A DNA stretch of 64,000 nt from Corynebacterium glyciniphilum AJ 3170. GTDB taxonomy: Bacteria; Actinomycetota; Actinomycetes; Mycobacteriales; Mycobacteriaceae. This document shows positions 9,104 to 18,148 of this stretch, one piece after another; positions within the stretch are counted from its first letter, which is position 1, and every line of letters begins with the position of its first letter. The stretch lies in NCBI RefSeq assembly GCF_007673095.1, contig NZ_VDYZ01000006.1, forward strand, positions 154,792 through 218,791, given 5' to 3'. The notes under the pieces were generated by a model. That model did no database searches. It saw nothing but the letters and a program-made list of their open reading frames with translations, and was not told the origin of the DNA. The position numbers and the translations under genes were made by a program.

Positions 9104-9679
9104 ATGCGAGCCGATGCACGGGAGAAGAGGGCCGCGTTGATCACCGCAGCCTGGGACCTTTTCGCCCTGGATGGTCCGGAGGTGCCGTTGCGTACCGTCG
9201 CCGCCGAAGCAGGTGTCGGTATCGGTACGCTCTACCGCCATTTCCCGACGCGCGACGACCTCGTGACCGGTCTCATCGAGGACATGGCCCACCGCGTGCT
9301 GGAGATCATCGACCGGCACACCGGGAACTGGGACGGATCGGCGGAAGGGTGGCGCACCTTCGTGCATGAGGTCGCTGCGCTGAAAGTCGCGGCACTGGCG
9401 GAGCGCACCATCGCCGTCACCCCCGTGGACGGACGGGTGTGGCTCGACACTGAGCCGATCCGGGAGCGGTTCCTCTCCGCCTACCAGGGCATCCTGGAGC
9501 TGGCCGCAGCATCGGGTTTCGTGGAACCGGGACTGTCGCCCTGGCGCTTCCACCTCGGACTGGCCGCCGTATCGCGTCCGATGCCGGAGAAGGCCGAGAG
9601 TTTCGCCCCCGGTCAGGCGGAGTGGTTGATCGACACGTTCATCGCCGGGCTCGCGGGTAATTCCGCACCGCGCGGGTGA
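9104..9679 (+). CDS. TetR/AcrR family transcriptional regulator
   Basis: A 191-residue regulator has an N-terminal TetR helix-turn-helix (residues 8-54; core VPLRTVAAEAGVGIGTLYRHFPTRDDL) and a C-terminal ligand-binding region. ATG 9104 was preferred over the TTG one codon earlier because GAGGAGAG lies 4-11 bases upstream. It is divergent from the membrane protein gene ending at 8064 and probably represses it via the palindrome at 9039-9053. Its 3' end overlaps the convergent winged-helix gene by 41 bp. Confidence 0.9.
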   Translation: MRADAREKRAALITAAWDLFALDGPEVPLRTVAAEAGVGIGTLYRHFPTRDDLVTGLIEDMAHRVLEIIDRHTGNWDGSAEGWRTFVHEVAALKVAALAERTIAVTPVDGRVWLDTEPIRERFLSAYQGILELAAASGFVEPGLSPWRFHLGLAAVSRPMPEKAESFAPGQAEWLIDTFIAGLAGNSAPRG

Positions 9680-10643
9680 CATCTCGTTCGGCGGTGGCGC
9701 TCAGCGGAGTGAACGGTTCAATTCCGGCAGCCGACCAGGTGGCGATGAACTTTCCGCCACGCACCACCGTCCGACGGAATACGCCACGGTTGCCGGGCGC
9801 GACCCGGTCGTGGTGCGTGGACGACATGAACGCCAGCCGGTCACGGTAGCCCAGCACGATCTCGTCGAACGCGGGTAACGCGAATGTTCCGTGCGCACGA
9901 CGTTTCATCCCGGCGATCTCCTCGTACAGGCCGGGACGGTGGTGCAGTCCGACGGTGGTCTCCACCTCGCCGGCGATCTCGGTGAATGCCTCCTTCACCA
10001 CCCGCTGCGGCAGTTTCGTCCACCATGCGAAATCCCGCAGGTCCGCAGGGCCGTGGCCGGTCAGGTAACGCAGCAGGAGTTCCGCTGTGGGGGAGTGCTC
10101 GCCGGTGTAGGGCACCGGCGTGGCGGGGACGATGAGCTGGTCGTCGCCGTCGAAAGGTCCGTAGACCGCCGTGCCGTGCAGCATCATGTCGCGGATCATC
10201 AGGTATCGGAATCCCGTGTCGTCCGGGAACCCGTGGCGGGCCCAGAGGTTGCCGAGGGCCTTACGGGACAGTCCGGGGGACTCCAGGAAGACATCGTGGG
10301 CGCGGGTCACCTCGGCGGGGCTGATCCCCTCCTTCTCCCAGCGGCGGGTGGACTCGCGACGTTGCTGGCCCGCGCACAGTTCGGTGATCCAGCCGGCGTC
10401 ACGGGCAGACATCGCGAAGACGGTGGAGCGCATCGGGTACCCCCGCACGAGTTCCCCGGAGGTGAAGGCGTCGCGCACGTCCGTGACGTCCGTACCCGAG
10501 GGAAGACGCAGGGCGAGGGAACTGAGGACCCCCGTCAGATCCTGGCCCTGCATCGGGCCCATGGTCTCGAGGAGGGCGACGGCGGAGTCGGCGGGTGTGA
10601 GCAGCCGCTGCGCCACCAGTCGCGCCTCAACGAGTGAGCCCAT
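9639..10643 (-). CDS. Winged helix DNA-binding domain protein (HTH_42 / AlkZ-YcaQ type)
   Basis: This 334-residue protein matches the HTH_42 (PF06224) pattern. The N-terminus is ARLVAQRLLTP, then comes MQGQDLTGVLSSLALRL, a central RGYPMRSTVFAMSARD segment, and a C-terminal region with LPAFDEIVLGYRDR. Members of this superfamily include AlkZ, a DNA glycosylase for interstrand crosslinks. The catalytic residues of true AlkZ (a QxQ motif) are only partly evident here as MQGQD. It could therefore be a DNA repair glycosylase-like protein or a non-catalytic DNA binder. It overlaps the TetR gene tail-to-tail and begins 1 bp beyond the stop of the secreted esterase gene on the same strand (10644), probably a separate short operon. 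Confidence 0.8.
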   Translation of the reverse strand: MGSLVEARLVAQRLLTPADSAVALLETMGPMQGQDLTGVLSSLALRLPSGTDVTDVRDAFTSGELVRGYPMRSTVFAMSARDAGWITELCAGQQRRESTRRWEKEGISPAEVTRAHDVFLESPGLSRKALGNLWARHGFPDDTGFRYLMIRDMMLHGTAVYGPFDGDDQLIVPATPVPYTGEHSPTAELLLRYLTGHGPADLRDFAWWTKLPQRVVKEAFTEIAGEVETTVGLHHRPGLYEEIAGMKRRAHGTFALPAFDEIVLGYRDRLAFMSSTHHDRVAPGNRGVFRRTVVRGGKFIATWSAAGIEPFTPLSATAERDVTRAVRNYPRARR

Positions 10644-11540
10644 CTAGACTGCGCCGGCCATGCGGTCGGCGATGAAGGTGGATCCCTTCAGGGACGGGTG
10701 GATCATCATGTTGTAGTTCGGGGTGGTGGTGTCCAGGATGCCGGCGACGTAACGGTTCTGGTCCGGCGAGCAGGTGGCGTTGCCGGCCGACTCGGTCTTC
10801 AGGTCCACGAAGGATGCGCCGATCTGGCGGGCAGCCTCCTGCTGGTTGCCACGCAGCCACTTCTCCACGTCGCTGAGCACCGGGATCGGCAGGCCCGCGG
10901 GGAAGTCGGGGACGACATTGGCGAAGCAGAACATGCCGTTCGAGGTGATCGCCATCTGCCCGGCCATCACGATCCGGGCGCCCGGGGCGGCGGAGCGCAC
11001 CTTGGCGGCGGCTGCACGGACGTCGGCGAGGTACCGGTTGCGGACGTCGCCGGGGTTGAGGAAGTCGGCGCCGTTGTCGGTGCCACCGGGGCCGAAGTTG
11101 TTCATGCCGTAGTTCAGTACGACGGTGCGGGTACCGGGGTGGATGTCGCCTGCGTTCACGGCCCGGTCGATCCGGCCCAGGGCGCTGTGCGAGGTCATGC
11201 CGGAGCACGACCAGTCGTTCACGGCCAGTCCGTGGCGCTGCTGCATCAGGCGTGGCCAGTTGTTCGGGGCCTGCAGGCAGTTGCCGGTGACGGGGTAGTT
11301 GTCCGGCACGAAACCGTCGATACCGCGCAGTGTGTTGTAGTACTGGTCGGGATTCGCCGCGTAGGAGTCGCCCATGATCACGACGTTGCCCGCGGGGGCT
11401 GCGGAGGCCGCCGGGGCGGCGACGACAGCACCTGCCCCGACGGACAGAGCCGCGGCAACGGCCAGTGCGCCGGCCCGGATGCGCCGGACGAGTCTGTTGC
11501 GGTGGGACCGGGAACTGGGGGTCGCCTTGTGGGTGGTCAC
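10644..11540 (-). CDS. Secreted SGNH/GDSL-type esterase
   Basis: This 298-residue protein starts with a Sec/Tat-like signal peptide (twin Arg RRIRAG, then hydrophobic Ala-rich core, cleavage near ASA-AP at about residue 48). The mature part contains SGNH blocks: GDSYAANP (nucleophile Ser, block I), YGMNNF (block III Asn) and MIHPSLKG (block V His). It is therefore an exported ester hydrolase of the type that acts on lipids or cell-wall esters in corynebacteria. The GTG start at 11540 has GAGAGGAC about eight bases upstream. It ends immediately before the winged-helix gene start on the same strand. Confidence 0.85.
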   Translation of the reverse strand: MTTHKATPSSRSHRNRLVRRIRAGALAVAAALSVGAGAVVAAPAASAAPAGNVVIMGDSYAANPDQYYNTLRGIDGFVPDNYPVTGNCLQAPNNWPRLMQQRHGLAVNDWSCSGMTSHSALGRIDRAVNAGDIHPGTRTVVLNYGMNNFGPGGTDNGADFLNPGDVRNRYLADVRAAAAKVRSAAPGARIVMAGQMAITSNGMFCFANVVPDFPAGLPIPVLSDVEKWLRGNQQEAARQIGASFVDLKTESAGNATCSPDQNRYVAGILDTTTPNYNMMIHPSLKGSTFIADRMAGAV

Positions 11541-11686
11541 GTCGTTGGTCCTCTCGAAACGCAGGCGGGTGTCGGCCGCGCTGGTGTGTAACAGTGTGAA
11601 ACAGTCTAAGGGATCCCAACGCTCCGGTGGGTGTTCTCGTTACTTTTGGATCCAAGATCACCATGTCCCGTGGGAGAATCACTGTC

Positions 11687-12721
11687 ATGATCGAGACTGC
11701 GGACGACACCACCACGGCTGACCAGGCATTGCGCCATCTGCGGGCCGGAGGGTCACTGGTGTGGAGGGGTGACTTCCACAATGGTCGTCAGCTGCTCAAG
11801 GCCGTCGACCGTCGGTTGACCCGGAAGGCCCAGAAGGCCCAGAAGAACGCGCCGGGGGATGCGACGGCGTTGTTCCTCCGGCAGCGTGCTGACCGGGCCG
11901 ACCGGGCCGACGTTCTCGGGCGCATCCTCGTGGAACTGGGGGAGGACTACACGCTGGACCTGCGGCGCGCCCCTGACGTCCGCGACGCCTGCCGTCACGC
12001 CTACGGCACCGCTCATCCGGGGACGGTGCCGTTCACCGAACTGCAGGGGGTGCTCGGCGCCTGGCAGTGGCACCAGCGGGGAGTCTGGGTCGAGGAACTG
12101 GGGGACCACATCTACCCGGACTACGGTGTCTTCTCACCGACGCGCAGTGAGTACATCGGTCTGGTCGCCGCACTCGCCGACGAGGTGGCCGGGCAGGACG
12201 TCCTGGAGATCGGGACGGGTACCGGCGTCCTCGCCGCAGTGCTGGCACGTCATGGGGCGACGGTGACGGCGACGGACGTCAGCCCTCGTGCGGTGGTATG
12301 TGCACGGCGGAACCTCGAGAGGCTGGGATGTGAAGTGGATGTCGTCCGGGCGGACCTGTGGCAGGAGGGTCACCGGGCGGATGTGGTCGTGTTCAACCCG
12401 CCGTGGTTGCCCGGGACGCCGACCTCCGATCTCGAGCTGGGGATCTACGATGCGGATTCCGGGGCGCTACGGCGTTTTCTGGCCGGACTGGCCGACCACC
12501 TGACCGACGGCGGGGAGGGGTGGCTGGTGCTCTCCGACCTGGCCGAGCACCTGGGCCTACGCACCCGGGAGCAGCTGGAGGGGTGGATCGCCGAGGGCGG
12601 TCTGCGTGTCGTCGGACGCGAGGACACCGCGCCGCGTCACCCCAAGGTCCGTGACGCCGACGACCCGTTGCACGTCGCACGCTCCCGCGAGGTCACCTCG
12701 TTGTGGAGGCTGGGGGTCTAG
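11687..12721 (+). CDS. SAM-dependent methyltransferase with NPPW motif
   Basis: This 344-residue protein has a class I methyltransferase domain at about residues 165-300. It shows the SAM-binding motif VLEIGTGTGVLAAVLARHGA, an acidic residue in VTATDVS, and the substrate motif VVFNPPWLPG (about residue 240). NPP(Y/W) is typical of enzymes that methylate nitrogen in glutamine (PrmC/HemK type) or adenine/guanine. The N-terminal 150 residues are a helical accessory domain. The start is taken at the ATG at 11687; upstream in-frame codons exist. It stands alone, divergent from the secreted esterase gene. Its stop overlaps the stop of the convergent DUF4442 gene by four bases. Target not known. Confidence 0.82.
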   Translation: MIETADDTTTADQALRHLRAGGSLVWRGDFHNGRQLLKAVDRRLTRKAQKAQKNAPGDATALFLRQRADRADRADVLGRILVELGEDYTLDLRRAPDVRDACRHAYGTAHPGTVPFTELQGVLGAWQWHQRGVWVEELGDHIYPDYGVFSPTRSEYIGLVAALADEVAGQDVLEIGTGTGVLAAVLARHGATVTATDVSPRAVVCARRNLERLGCEVDVVRADLWQEGHRADVVVFNPPWLPGTPTSDLELGIYDADSGALRRFLAGLADHLTDGGEGWLVLSDLAEHLGLRTREQLEGWIAEGGLRVVGREDTAPRHPKVRDADDPLHVARSREVTSLWRLGV

Positions 12722-13167
12722 CGCTTCCTGCGGTAGTAGACCTGCCGTCGTACCCGTGCGACGGTGTCCCCCTGTTCATCGGTGACGTCCACCTCGAACC
12801 AGTGCAGGTACTTCGCCCCGTCGGCGGTGCGTTCCCTGATGAGGTCGTAGGTGGCGTCGTCGATCCGCATGTCCGCGGTGATGGTGCCGCGGCCGGGTTT
12901 CACGAAGTCGACCTCGGCCTTGATGTCCCACACGTTGTAGTCACGACCCAGGCGCGCCATGGAGGCGAGCATGTAGAAGGGGTCGGTCATGGACATGATC
13001 GTGCCGCCGAACGCCGTGCCGACGGCGTTCTTCGTCAACCGTCCGGGACGGTGGGTCACGACGACGCGGGAGCCGTCGTCGGCGAAGTCCCTGATTTTCA
13101 CACCGGCACCGAGGAACGGCGGCCAGTACTGCATGAATCGTCGGAGCTGCTGTGGTGAGAAGGCCAT
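12718..13167 (-). CDS. DUF4442 hot-dog fold protein (thioesterase-like)
   Basis: A 149-residue single-domain protein matches the DUF4442/PaaI-like hot-dog fold. It has the pattern GTAFGGTIMSMTDPFYMLASM, where the helix follows the first strand, and the late VYYRRKR strand. Such proteins act as acyl-CoA thioesterases. The conserved catalytic Asp/Glu seems to be in SMTDPF but cannot be verified by eye. The ATG at 13167 has GTGGTGAGAAGG upstream. It is convergent with the methyltransferase gene. Confidence 0.8.
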   Translation of the reverse strand: MAFSPQQLRRFMQYWPPFLGAGVKIRDFADDGSRVVVTHRPGRLTKNAVGTAFGGTIMSMTDPFYMLASMARLGRDYNVWDIKAEVDFVKPGRGTITADMRIDDATYDLIRERTADGAKYLHWFEVDVTDEQGDTVARVRRQVYYRRKR

Positions 13168-13219
13168 GCACCGTATGTACCACGATAGACAACTAGTTTC
13201 CTATGTTTTGGTGTTCTGG

Positions 13220-13351
13220 AGCGGAATCCCCGGTGAACAGTCGGTACATCGGGGTTCTGCGCTCGACGCCGGCGCCGACGGCATCATCACCGACTACCCC
13301 ACACAGTTGAGAGGGATTCTCGATGAGCGCGGAATCGCCTTCCGGATCTGA
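13220..13351 (+). pseudogene. C-terminal relic of a glycerophosphodiester phosphodiesterase
   Basis: A short open stretch ends with DAGADGIITDYPTQLRGIL then DERGIAFRI and a stop. ADGIITDYP--L is the characteristic C-terminal motif of GlpQ/UgpQ-family phosphodiesterases. No N-terminal domain, start codon or RBS precedes it; the adjacent gene on the left runs the other way to 13167. It therefore looks like the tail of a deleted gene. Confidence 0.6.
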
Positions 13352-13489
13352 GACACCCCTCAGGTCAGTAACCGGCCCGGAATTAACCCCTGCGACGACT
13401 CAGATGCTCGACGGGACCGGCGACGGTGCCGGGACGCAACATGACCGAACCGCTCATGCGCCTATACCTGTGGCGGTATCGTACCGTTC

Positions 13490-14533
13490 ATGTTGAGTAC
13501 CAAAACCAAACCTGTCGCTGCGCTGCTGGGCGCCGCTGCTGTCGCGGCGGTGGCGACAACGGCCCCGACAGCTGTCGCCGAGACACATTCGCCGTCCAAC
13601 TTCGTCGACGCCTTCGTCGAAAGCTTCCATGAGCCGCAGCGGTCCCCGATCGGAGCCAACGACTGGGACTGCACCCCCAGCAAAGAGCACCCGAACCCGG
13701 TTGTCCTCATCCACGGAACGTGGGAGAACGCCTACGACAACTGGTCGGGGCTGGCACCGCAGCTCGCCGACGACGGGTACTGCGTCTTTGCCCCGAACTA
13801 CGGCCGCGCCGAGATCCTCGACAAGGGCGGGGCGGGCACCGTCCTGCCGAACACCTTCGGCACGGGGGACATCGCCGCCTCCGCCGGTGAGATCGAGACT
13901 TTCGTCGACCGGGTGCTCGAGGCGACGGGTACGCAGGAGGTTGACCTGGTCGGTCACTCCCAGGGCGGGTTGCTTGCCCGCCAGTACCTGGCCTTCAACG
14001 GGGGAGCGGAGAAGGTCGACAAGACCGTCACCTTAGGGGCGACCAATCACGGCACCACACTGTCCGGGCTGGCCAATCTCAACCGGTTCATCGGTGGTCT
14101 CGGTCTGGATCTCGACCCGGCGCTGGACTACGTCATCGGGGAGGCGGGGACCCAGCAGCAGTACGGGTCACCTCTGCTCACCAGGCTCAACCAACGTGGC
14201 GACACGGTGCCCGGCGTCGACTACACGGTGGTGGCCACGGAGTACGACGAGGTCACCACCCCGTACGACTCCACTTTCCTCACCGCCGGGGAGGACGCGA
14301 CGGTCAGCAATGTCACGGTCCAGGACGGCTGCGCACAGGACCATTCCGACCACATCTCCATGTCCTACTCACCACGGGTCGTCGACATCGTGCGCGACGC
14401 CCTGGATCCGGGCAGCGTCCCCGAGAAACGCTGCACCCCCAACTCGCCGATCATGGGTGGCGGGAGCACGGAGATCACCGAGGGACTGACCGGGCCGTTC
14501 GGATGGTTGTCCGAGAATGCACGGCCTCTGTAG
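13490..14533 (+). CDS. Secreted class 2 lipase / alpha-beta hydrolase
   Basis: A 347-residue exported hydrolase starts with a signal peptide (KTK basic start, Ala-rich hydrophobic core, cleavage near AVA-ET at about residue 30). The mature enzyme contains VVLIHGTWENAYDNW (oxyanion loop), VGHSQGGLLAR with nucleophile Ser, and a late DHISMSYSP with the probable catalytic His. This matches the Pfam Lipase_2 (EstA/LipB) family, which hydrolyses triacylglycerol and shorter esters. The mature protein has two Cys pairs that may form disulphides. No clear Shine-Dalgarno precedes the ATG at 13490. It is followed 68 bp later by an SDR gene on the same strand. Confidence 0.88.
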   Translation: MLSTKTKPVAALLGAAAVAAVATTAPTAVAETHSPSNFVDAFVESFHEPQRSPIGANDWDCTPSKEHPNPVVLIHGTWENAYDNWSGLAPQLADDGYCVFAPNYGRAEILDKGGAGTVLPNTFGTGDIAASAGEIETFVDRVLEATGTQEVDLVGHSQGGLLARQYLAFNGGAEKVDKTVTLGATNHGTTLSGLANLNRFIGGLGLDLDPALDYVIGEAGTQQQYGSPLLTRLNQRGDTVPGVDYTVVATEYDEVTTPYDSTFLTAGEDATVSNVTVQDGCAQDHSDHISMSYSPRVVDIVRDALDPGSVPEKRCTPNSPIMGGGSTEITEGLTGPFGWLSENARPL

Positions 14534-14601
14534 CGAGCAGGACCTTAATTCTTTTGCCGAATGTGATGTATTTATGTTCGAGCCCTGATAGATTGCCGTC
14601 C

Positions 14602-15378
14602 ATGAACAACTCGAAGAGCATTTTCATCTCCGGTGGTGCCGCCGGCATCGGCCGCGAAGTGGCACTGAAGTTCCGCAACGCCGGTTGGACCGTCGGCGCC
14701 TACGACATCGACGAACAGGGACTGGAACTGCTCAAGGAGCAGTACCCCGACATCATCACCGGACGTCTCGACGTCACCGACTACGAGTCCTGGGAGCAGG
14801 CCCTGGCCGACTTCACCTCCCACACCGGTGGCAAGCTCGACGTCCTCGACAACAACGCCGGCATCATCGGCGACCACGACGTCGCAGAGCAGGCTCCCGG
14901 CCTCATCGCCAAGCAGATCGAGATCAACTGCACCGGCATCACCTTCGGCGCCCGCGCCGCCCACCCGTACCTGAAGAACACCAAGGGCTCGCACATGGTG
15001 TCGATGGGGTCGGCGTCCGGCATCTACGGACAGCCGCACATCACCCCCTACTCGGCGTCGAAGTTCTACGTCCACGGCTTCACCCAGGCCATGAGCCTGG
15101 AGTGGCGCAAGGACAAGATCCGCGTCGTCAACATCATGCCCCTGTGGGTCAAGACGAAGCTCGCCGACGTCGAGGCCGCCTCCACCAAGCGTCTCGGCGT
15201 GCGGATCAAGACCGAGGACGTCGCCGACGCCGTGTGGAAGTCCGTGCACCCGAAGAACTGGCTCGAGCGTCAGCGTCAGGACTACTCCGTGTCCTTCCCG
15301 GATCTCGCCCTGCGCCTGGCCGCCCGTTTCTCCCCGGCACCCGTGGCGCGCCAGTTCAACAAGATCATCGCCGGCTGA
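14602..15378 (+). CDS. Short-chain dehydrogenase/reductase
   Basis: A 258-residue classical SDR has the cofactor motif SGGAAGIG at residues 9-16, a DNNAG strand, a catalytic Ser region MGSASGIYG and the YSASK catalytic motif (Tyr and Lys). The C-terminus is a basic, amphipathic extension. It starts at ATG 14602 with weak Shine-Dalgarno. It follows the lipase gene by 68 bp and may act on fatty or other alcohol/ketone substrates, but no substrate can be assigned. Downstream is an ABC exporter operon preceded by a 25-bp palindrome. Confidence 0.88.
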   Translation: MNNSKSIFISGGAAGIGREVALKFRNAGWTVGAYDIDEQGLELLKEQYPDIITGRLDVTDYESWEQALADFTSHTGGKLDVLDNNAGIIGDHDVAEQAPGLIAKQIEINCTGITFGARAAHPYLKNTKGSHMVSMGSASGIYGQPHITPYSASKFYVHGFTQAMSLEWRKDKIRVVNIMPLWVKTKLADVEAASTKRLGVRIKTEDVADAVWKSVHPKNWLERQRQDYSVSFPDLALRLAARFSPAPVARQFNKIIAG

Positions 15379-15405
15379 CGCTGACACCACGCCGGCACCA
15401 TGACA

Positions 15406-15430
15406 ACTGTCACGGGGAAACGGTGACAGT
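15406..15430. promoter_or_regulatory. Candidate response-regulator operator upstream of the ABC exporter
   Basis: ACTGTCAC-N9-GTGACAGT is a perfect 8-bp inverted repeat, 42 bp before the ABC ATPase start. LuxR-type response regulators bind such dyads, and a regulator of that class is the last gene of this operon. Confidence 0.65.
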
Positions 15431-15471
15431 GGGGCGGGGTACCGGCTGCGGCTCCGCGGTTGACTCGGGGT

Positions 15472-16323
15472 ATGAACACCACACACACCGCAGCAGTACA
15501 CACAGAGCGGCTGGGCAAGACCTTCCGGGGGACAGGTAACCGCCGGATCGCGGCTCTGGACGATGTCGACCTCACCGTCGACCGGGGCGAGATCGTGGCC
15601 CTGCTCGGCCCCAACGGGGCAGGCAAGACCACCCTGATCGACCTCCTCCTCGGCCTGACGAAACCCACCACGGGCGACGTCTCGGTCGTCGGCGGAACAC
15701 CGCGGGAGGCGGTCACGGGCCAACGGGTAGGTGCCGTGATGCAGACCGGGGGACTGCTGCCCGACATGACCGTCGAGGCGACGGTGAAGATGATCGCCGC
15801 GACCCTGACGAATCCGCGTCCCGTGGACGAGGTGCTGGAGCACGCCAAACTCACGGACATGCGCCGACAACGGGTGGGACGGTGCTCCGGAGGTGAGCAG
15901 CAGCGACTGCGATTCGCCCTCGCCCTGCTCGGCGACCCCGAGCTGCTCATCCTCGACGAACCCACCGCAGGGATGGACCCCGCCAACCGGCACGAGTTCT
16001 GGGAGTCGATGCGCGTCCAGGCAGACCGTGGGGTCACCGTCCTGTTCGCCACCCACTACCTGCAGGAGGCGCAGGACTTCGCCAGACGCATCGTCCTGCT
16101 CGACGCGGGCGTGATCATCGCCGACGGCACCCCGGCCGAGCTCCAGGACGGCGACGTCGTCGTCGAGTACGACCTGGACGGACACCACCGGGTGGCCACC
16201 ACCGCGTCCGACGATCTCGCGCGCGACCTGCTCGCCCGCGGCGCGACGAACCTGCGGATCTCCGCACAGACACTGGAAGACACCTTCATCCGGCTCACCG
16301 GCGACGGGAGTGAACAGTCATGA
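15472..16323 (+). CDS. ABC transporter ATP-binding protein
   Basis: A 283-residue nucleotide-binding domain has Walker A GPNGAGKTT, a CSGGEQQR signature (C replaces the usual L) and Walker B LLILDEPTAGMD. There is a His switch in ATHYL and a C-terminal accessory region. It energises the permease encoded next, probably for export. The ATG at 15472 was chosen; a TTG 12 bp upstream is in frame. It overlaps the permease start by four bases (ATGA) and is the first of four coupled genes with a histidine kinase and response regulator. Confidence 0.93.
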   Translation: MNTTHTAAVHTERLGKTFRGTGNRRIAALDDVDLTVDRGEIVALLGPNGAGKTTLIDLLLGLTKPTTGDVSVVGGTPREAVTGQRVGAVMQTGGLLPDMTVEATVKMIAATLTNPRPVDEVLEHAKLTDMRRQRVGRCSGGEQQRLRFALALLGDPELLILDEPTAGMDPANRHEFWESMRVQADRGVTVLFATHYLQEAQDFARRIVLLDAGVIIADGTPAELQDGDVVVEYDLDGHHRVATTASDDLARDLLARGATNLRISAQTLEDTFIRLTGDGSEQS

Positions 16324-17087
16324 CCACCACCCTGCACTTCGCCCTCCACGACCTGCGCCGCCTGTACCGCGACGGTGCGATGCTGTTCTTCTCCATGGGA
16401 CTGCCGGTCCTGTTCTACCTGGTCTTCGGCCAGGCCATGGGATTCGGTGATGAGCCTGTCGGGAAGGGAAACGTCTCCGCCTACATCATGATCGGGATGG
16501 CGCTCTACGCCGGCGTGACCGGTGCGGTCGCCGCCGCCGGTCAGATCGTCGTGGAGAGCACCACCGGGTGGGGACGCCAGCTCGCGCTCACCCCGTTGAC
16601 CCACGGGCAGTTGCTGGCGTCGCGTCTGCTCGGCATCACGATCCGTTCGGTGCTGCCGGTGGCGGCCGTGTTCACCGTCGGAGCCCTGACGGGGGCGTCG
16701 ATGCCCGGTACGGCGTGGGCGACGTCCTTCCTGCTGTGCGTCGTCGGGGCCATCCCCTTCGGCTTCTACGGGATGATGTGGTCGCAGATGTGGCCGACGG
16801 AGAACTCGGTGAGCATCGCCGGGACGAGCATCGTTGTGCTGGCATTCCTCGGCAACCTCTTCATGCCCCTGCCGGAGACCGTGATGACCGTCGGACGCTT
16901 CAGCCCGCTCTACGGGCCGGCGTCCCTGGCGCGCGCGCCGCTGACCGAGGGCTACCAGTCGGTCTCGTACGACCCGGGCCTGGTCCATGACCCGCTATGG
17001 TGGGCGGTAGTGAACTTCCTGGCCTGGTCGGCGGTGTTCATCCTCATTGTCCTGGCACTGCACAACCGGGAGAAGGGTCGGCGATGA
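16320..17087 (+). CDS. ABC-2 type permease
   Basis: A 255-residue membrane protein has six predicted helices and the ABC-2 signature arrangement. A short cytoplasmic N-terminus comes first, then helix 1 around residues 20-40. Conserved GWGRQLALTPLTHGQLL follows helix 2, and the late region contains GNLFMPLPETV. It forms the channel with the upstream ATPase. It overlaps both neighbours by four bases, so all four genes of the operon are translationally coupled. The substrate is unknown; systems controlled by adjacent DesK-type kinases often expel lipid-active compounds or peptides. Confidence 0.9.
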   Translation: MTTTLHFALHDLRRLYRDGAMLFFSMGLPVLFYLVFGQAMGFGDEPVGKGNVSAYIMIGMALYAGVTGAVAAAGQIVVESTTGWGRQLALTPLTHGQLLASRLLGITIRSVLPVAAVFTVGALTGASMPGTAWATSFLLCVVGAIPFGFYGMMWSQMWPTENSVSIAGTSIVVLAFLGNLFMPLPETVMTVGRFSPLYGPASLARAPLTEGYQSVSYDPGLVHDPLWWAVVNFLAWSAVFILIVLALHNREKGRR

Positions 17088-18148
17088 AGAACTTCGACGG
17101 TTCCTCCAGCCTGATGGCCTCCATCTGGCTGGTCGTCCTCGTCGTACCGGCCCTCGTGCTCGTGGTGACGGAGGGGGTGACGGGGCGCACCGTGGCCGGT
17201 ATCGCCCTGCTCATCCTCTTCAGCGCCGTCTACGCCGTCGCCTTCGGGATGATCGACCAGTGGCCGCAGCGGTTGACGATATCGCGGCGGTACCTGTTCT
17301 GGTTCACCCTGCTCGCGCTGGTTGCTGTGGCCACCGCCGCGGTGATCGGCTCCCTCGCGGCGTTCCTCGTCCCGTTCTTCGTCGCCGTGCTGGCCTTCCC
17401 CCTGCCCCTGGTCCTCAGCCTTCCTGCGACGGTTGCGTTGGTCCTCGGCTCGACGGGGTTGATCTACCTCACTGAGCCCGAGGCCATGCCGGGTGTGTTG
17501 GGTGGAACGCTCGCGTCACCGTTGATGGTGTACGCCGTGGCGCTGGTGACCCGCCGTTACGAGGAGAGGGCACATCTGGAGCACGAGCTGGCGATCGCCC
17601 GGGAGCGCGAGTCCATCGCCGTGGACGTCCACGACCTGTTGGGCCATTCCCTCACGGTGGTGACCCTGAAGTCGGAGCTGGCGGGCCGGTTGATCGACTC
17701 CGACCCCGCTGCGGCGAAGGAGGAACTCGCGCAGATCACGCGACTGTCGCGGACGGCCCTGGCGGAGGTGCGTTCCACTGTGACCCGGATGCGGTCCCCG
17801 GACCTCGCCGGCGAGGTCGAGGCCGCACGCCGGGCGTTGACCACGGCGGGTATCGAGGCTGTGCTGCCGGAGGACGTGTCAGTGGCGGGTGTGAACGCCC
17901 ACCTGTATTCGTGGGTGGTGCGGGAGGGCGTCACCAATGTCGTCCGGCACTCGCGCGCGCGGCGTTGTGAGGTGACCATGTCCACCGACCGCGTCGAAGT
18001 CCTGGATGACGGCGTGGGTTGGGACGGGGAGCGGGGCAACGGGCTGTCAGGGCTGGGGCGTCGGGTGGAGGATGCCGGCGGCACACTGACGGTGACCGCG
18101 GTGGAGCCGGGAACACGCCTGTCGGTGTCGATGACGGGAGAATCATGA
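17084..18148 (+). CDS. NarL/DesK-type sensor histidine kinase
   Basis: This 354-residue membrane kinase has about five to six N-terminal helices (residues 10-165). Next is the HisKA_3 dimerisation box with the phosphoacceptor in VDVHDLLGHSLTVV (about residue 185) and a short HATPase domain with N box REGVTNVVRHS and G box DDGVGWDGERGNGLSGL. With no large extracellular loop, it probably senses a signal in the membrane, as DesK and BceS-like intramembrane kinases do. The start overlaps the permease stop and the stop overlaps the response-regulator start. Confidence 0.9.
   Translation: MKNFDGSSSLMASIWLVVLVVPALVLVVTEGVTGRTVAGIALLILFSAVYAVAFGMIDQWPQRLTISRRYLFWFTLLALVAVATAAVIGSLAAFLVPFFVAVLAFPLPLVLSLPATVALVLGSTGLIYLTEPEAMPGVLGGTLASPLMVYAVALVTRRYEERAHLEHELAIARERESIAVDVHDLLGHSLTVVTLKSELAGRLIDSDPAAAKEELAQITRLSRTALAEVRSTVTRMRSPDLAGEVEAARRALTTAGIEAVLPEDVSVAGVNAHLYSWVVREGVTNVVRHSRARRCEVTMSTDRVEVLDDGVGWDGERGNGLSGLGRRVEDAGGTLTVTAVEPGTRLSVSMTGES

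Noticed and set aside
14572..16188. 538-codon minus-strand frame over the SDR and ABC genes
   Set aside because: It is a shadow of two well-defined plus-strand genes.
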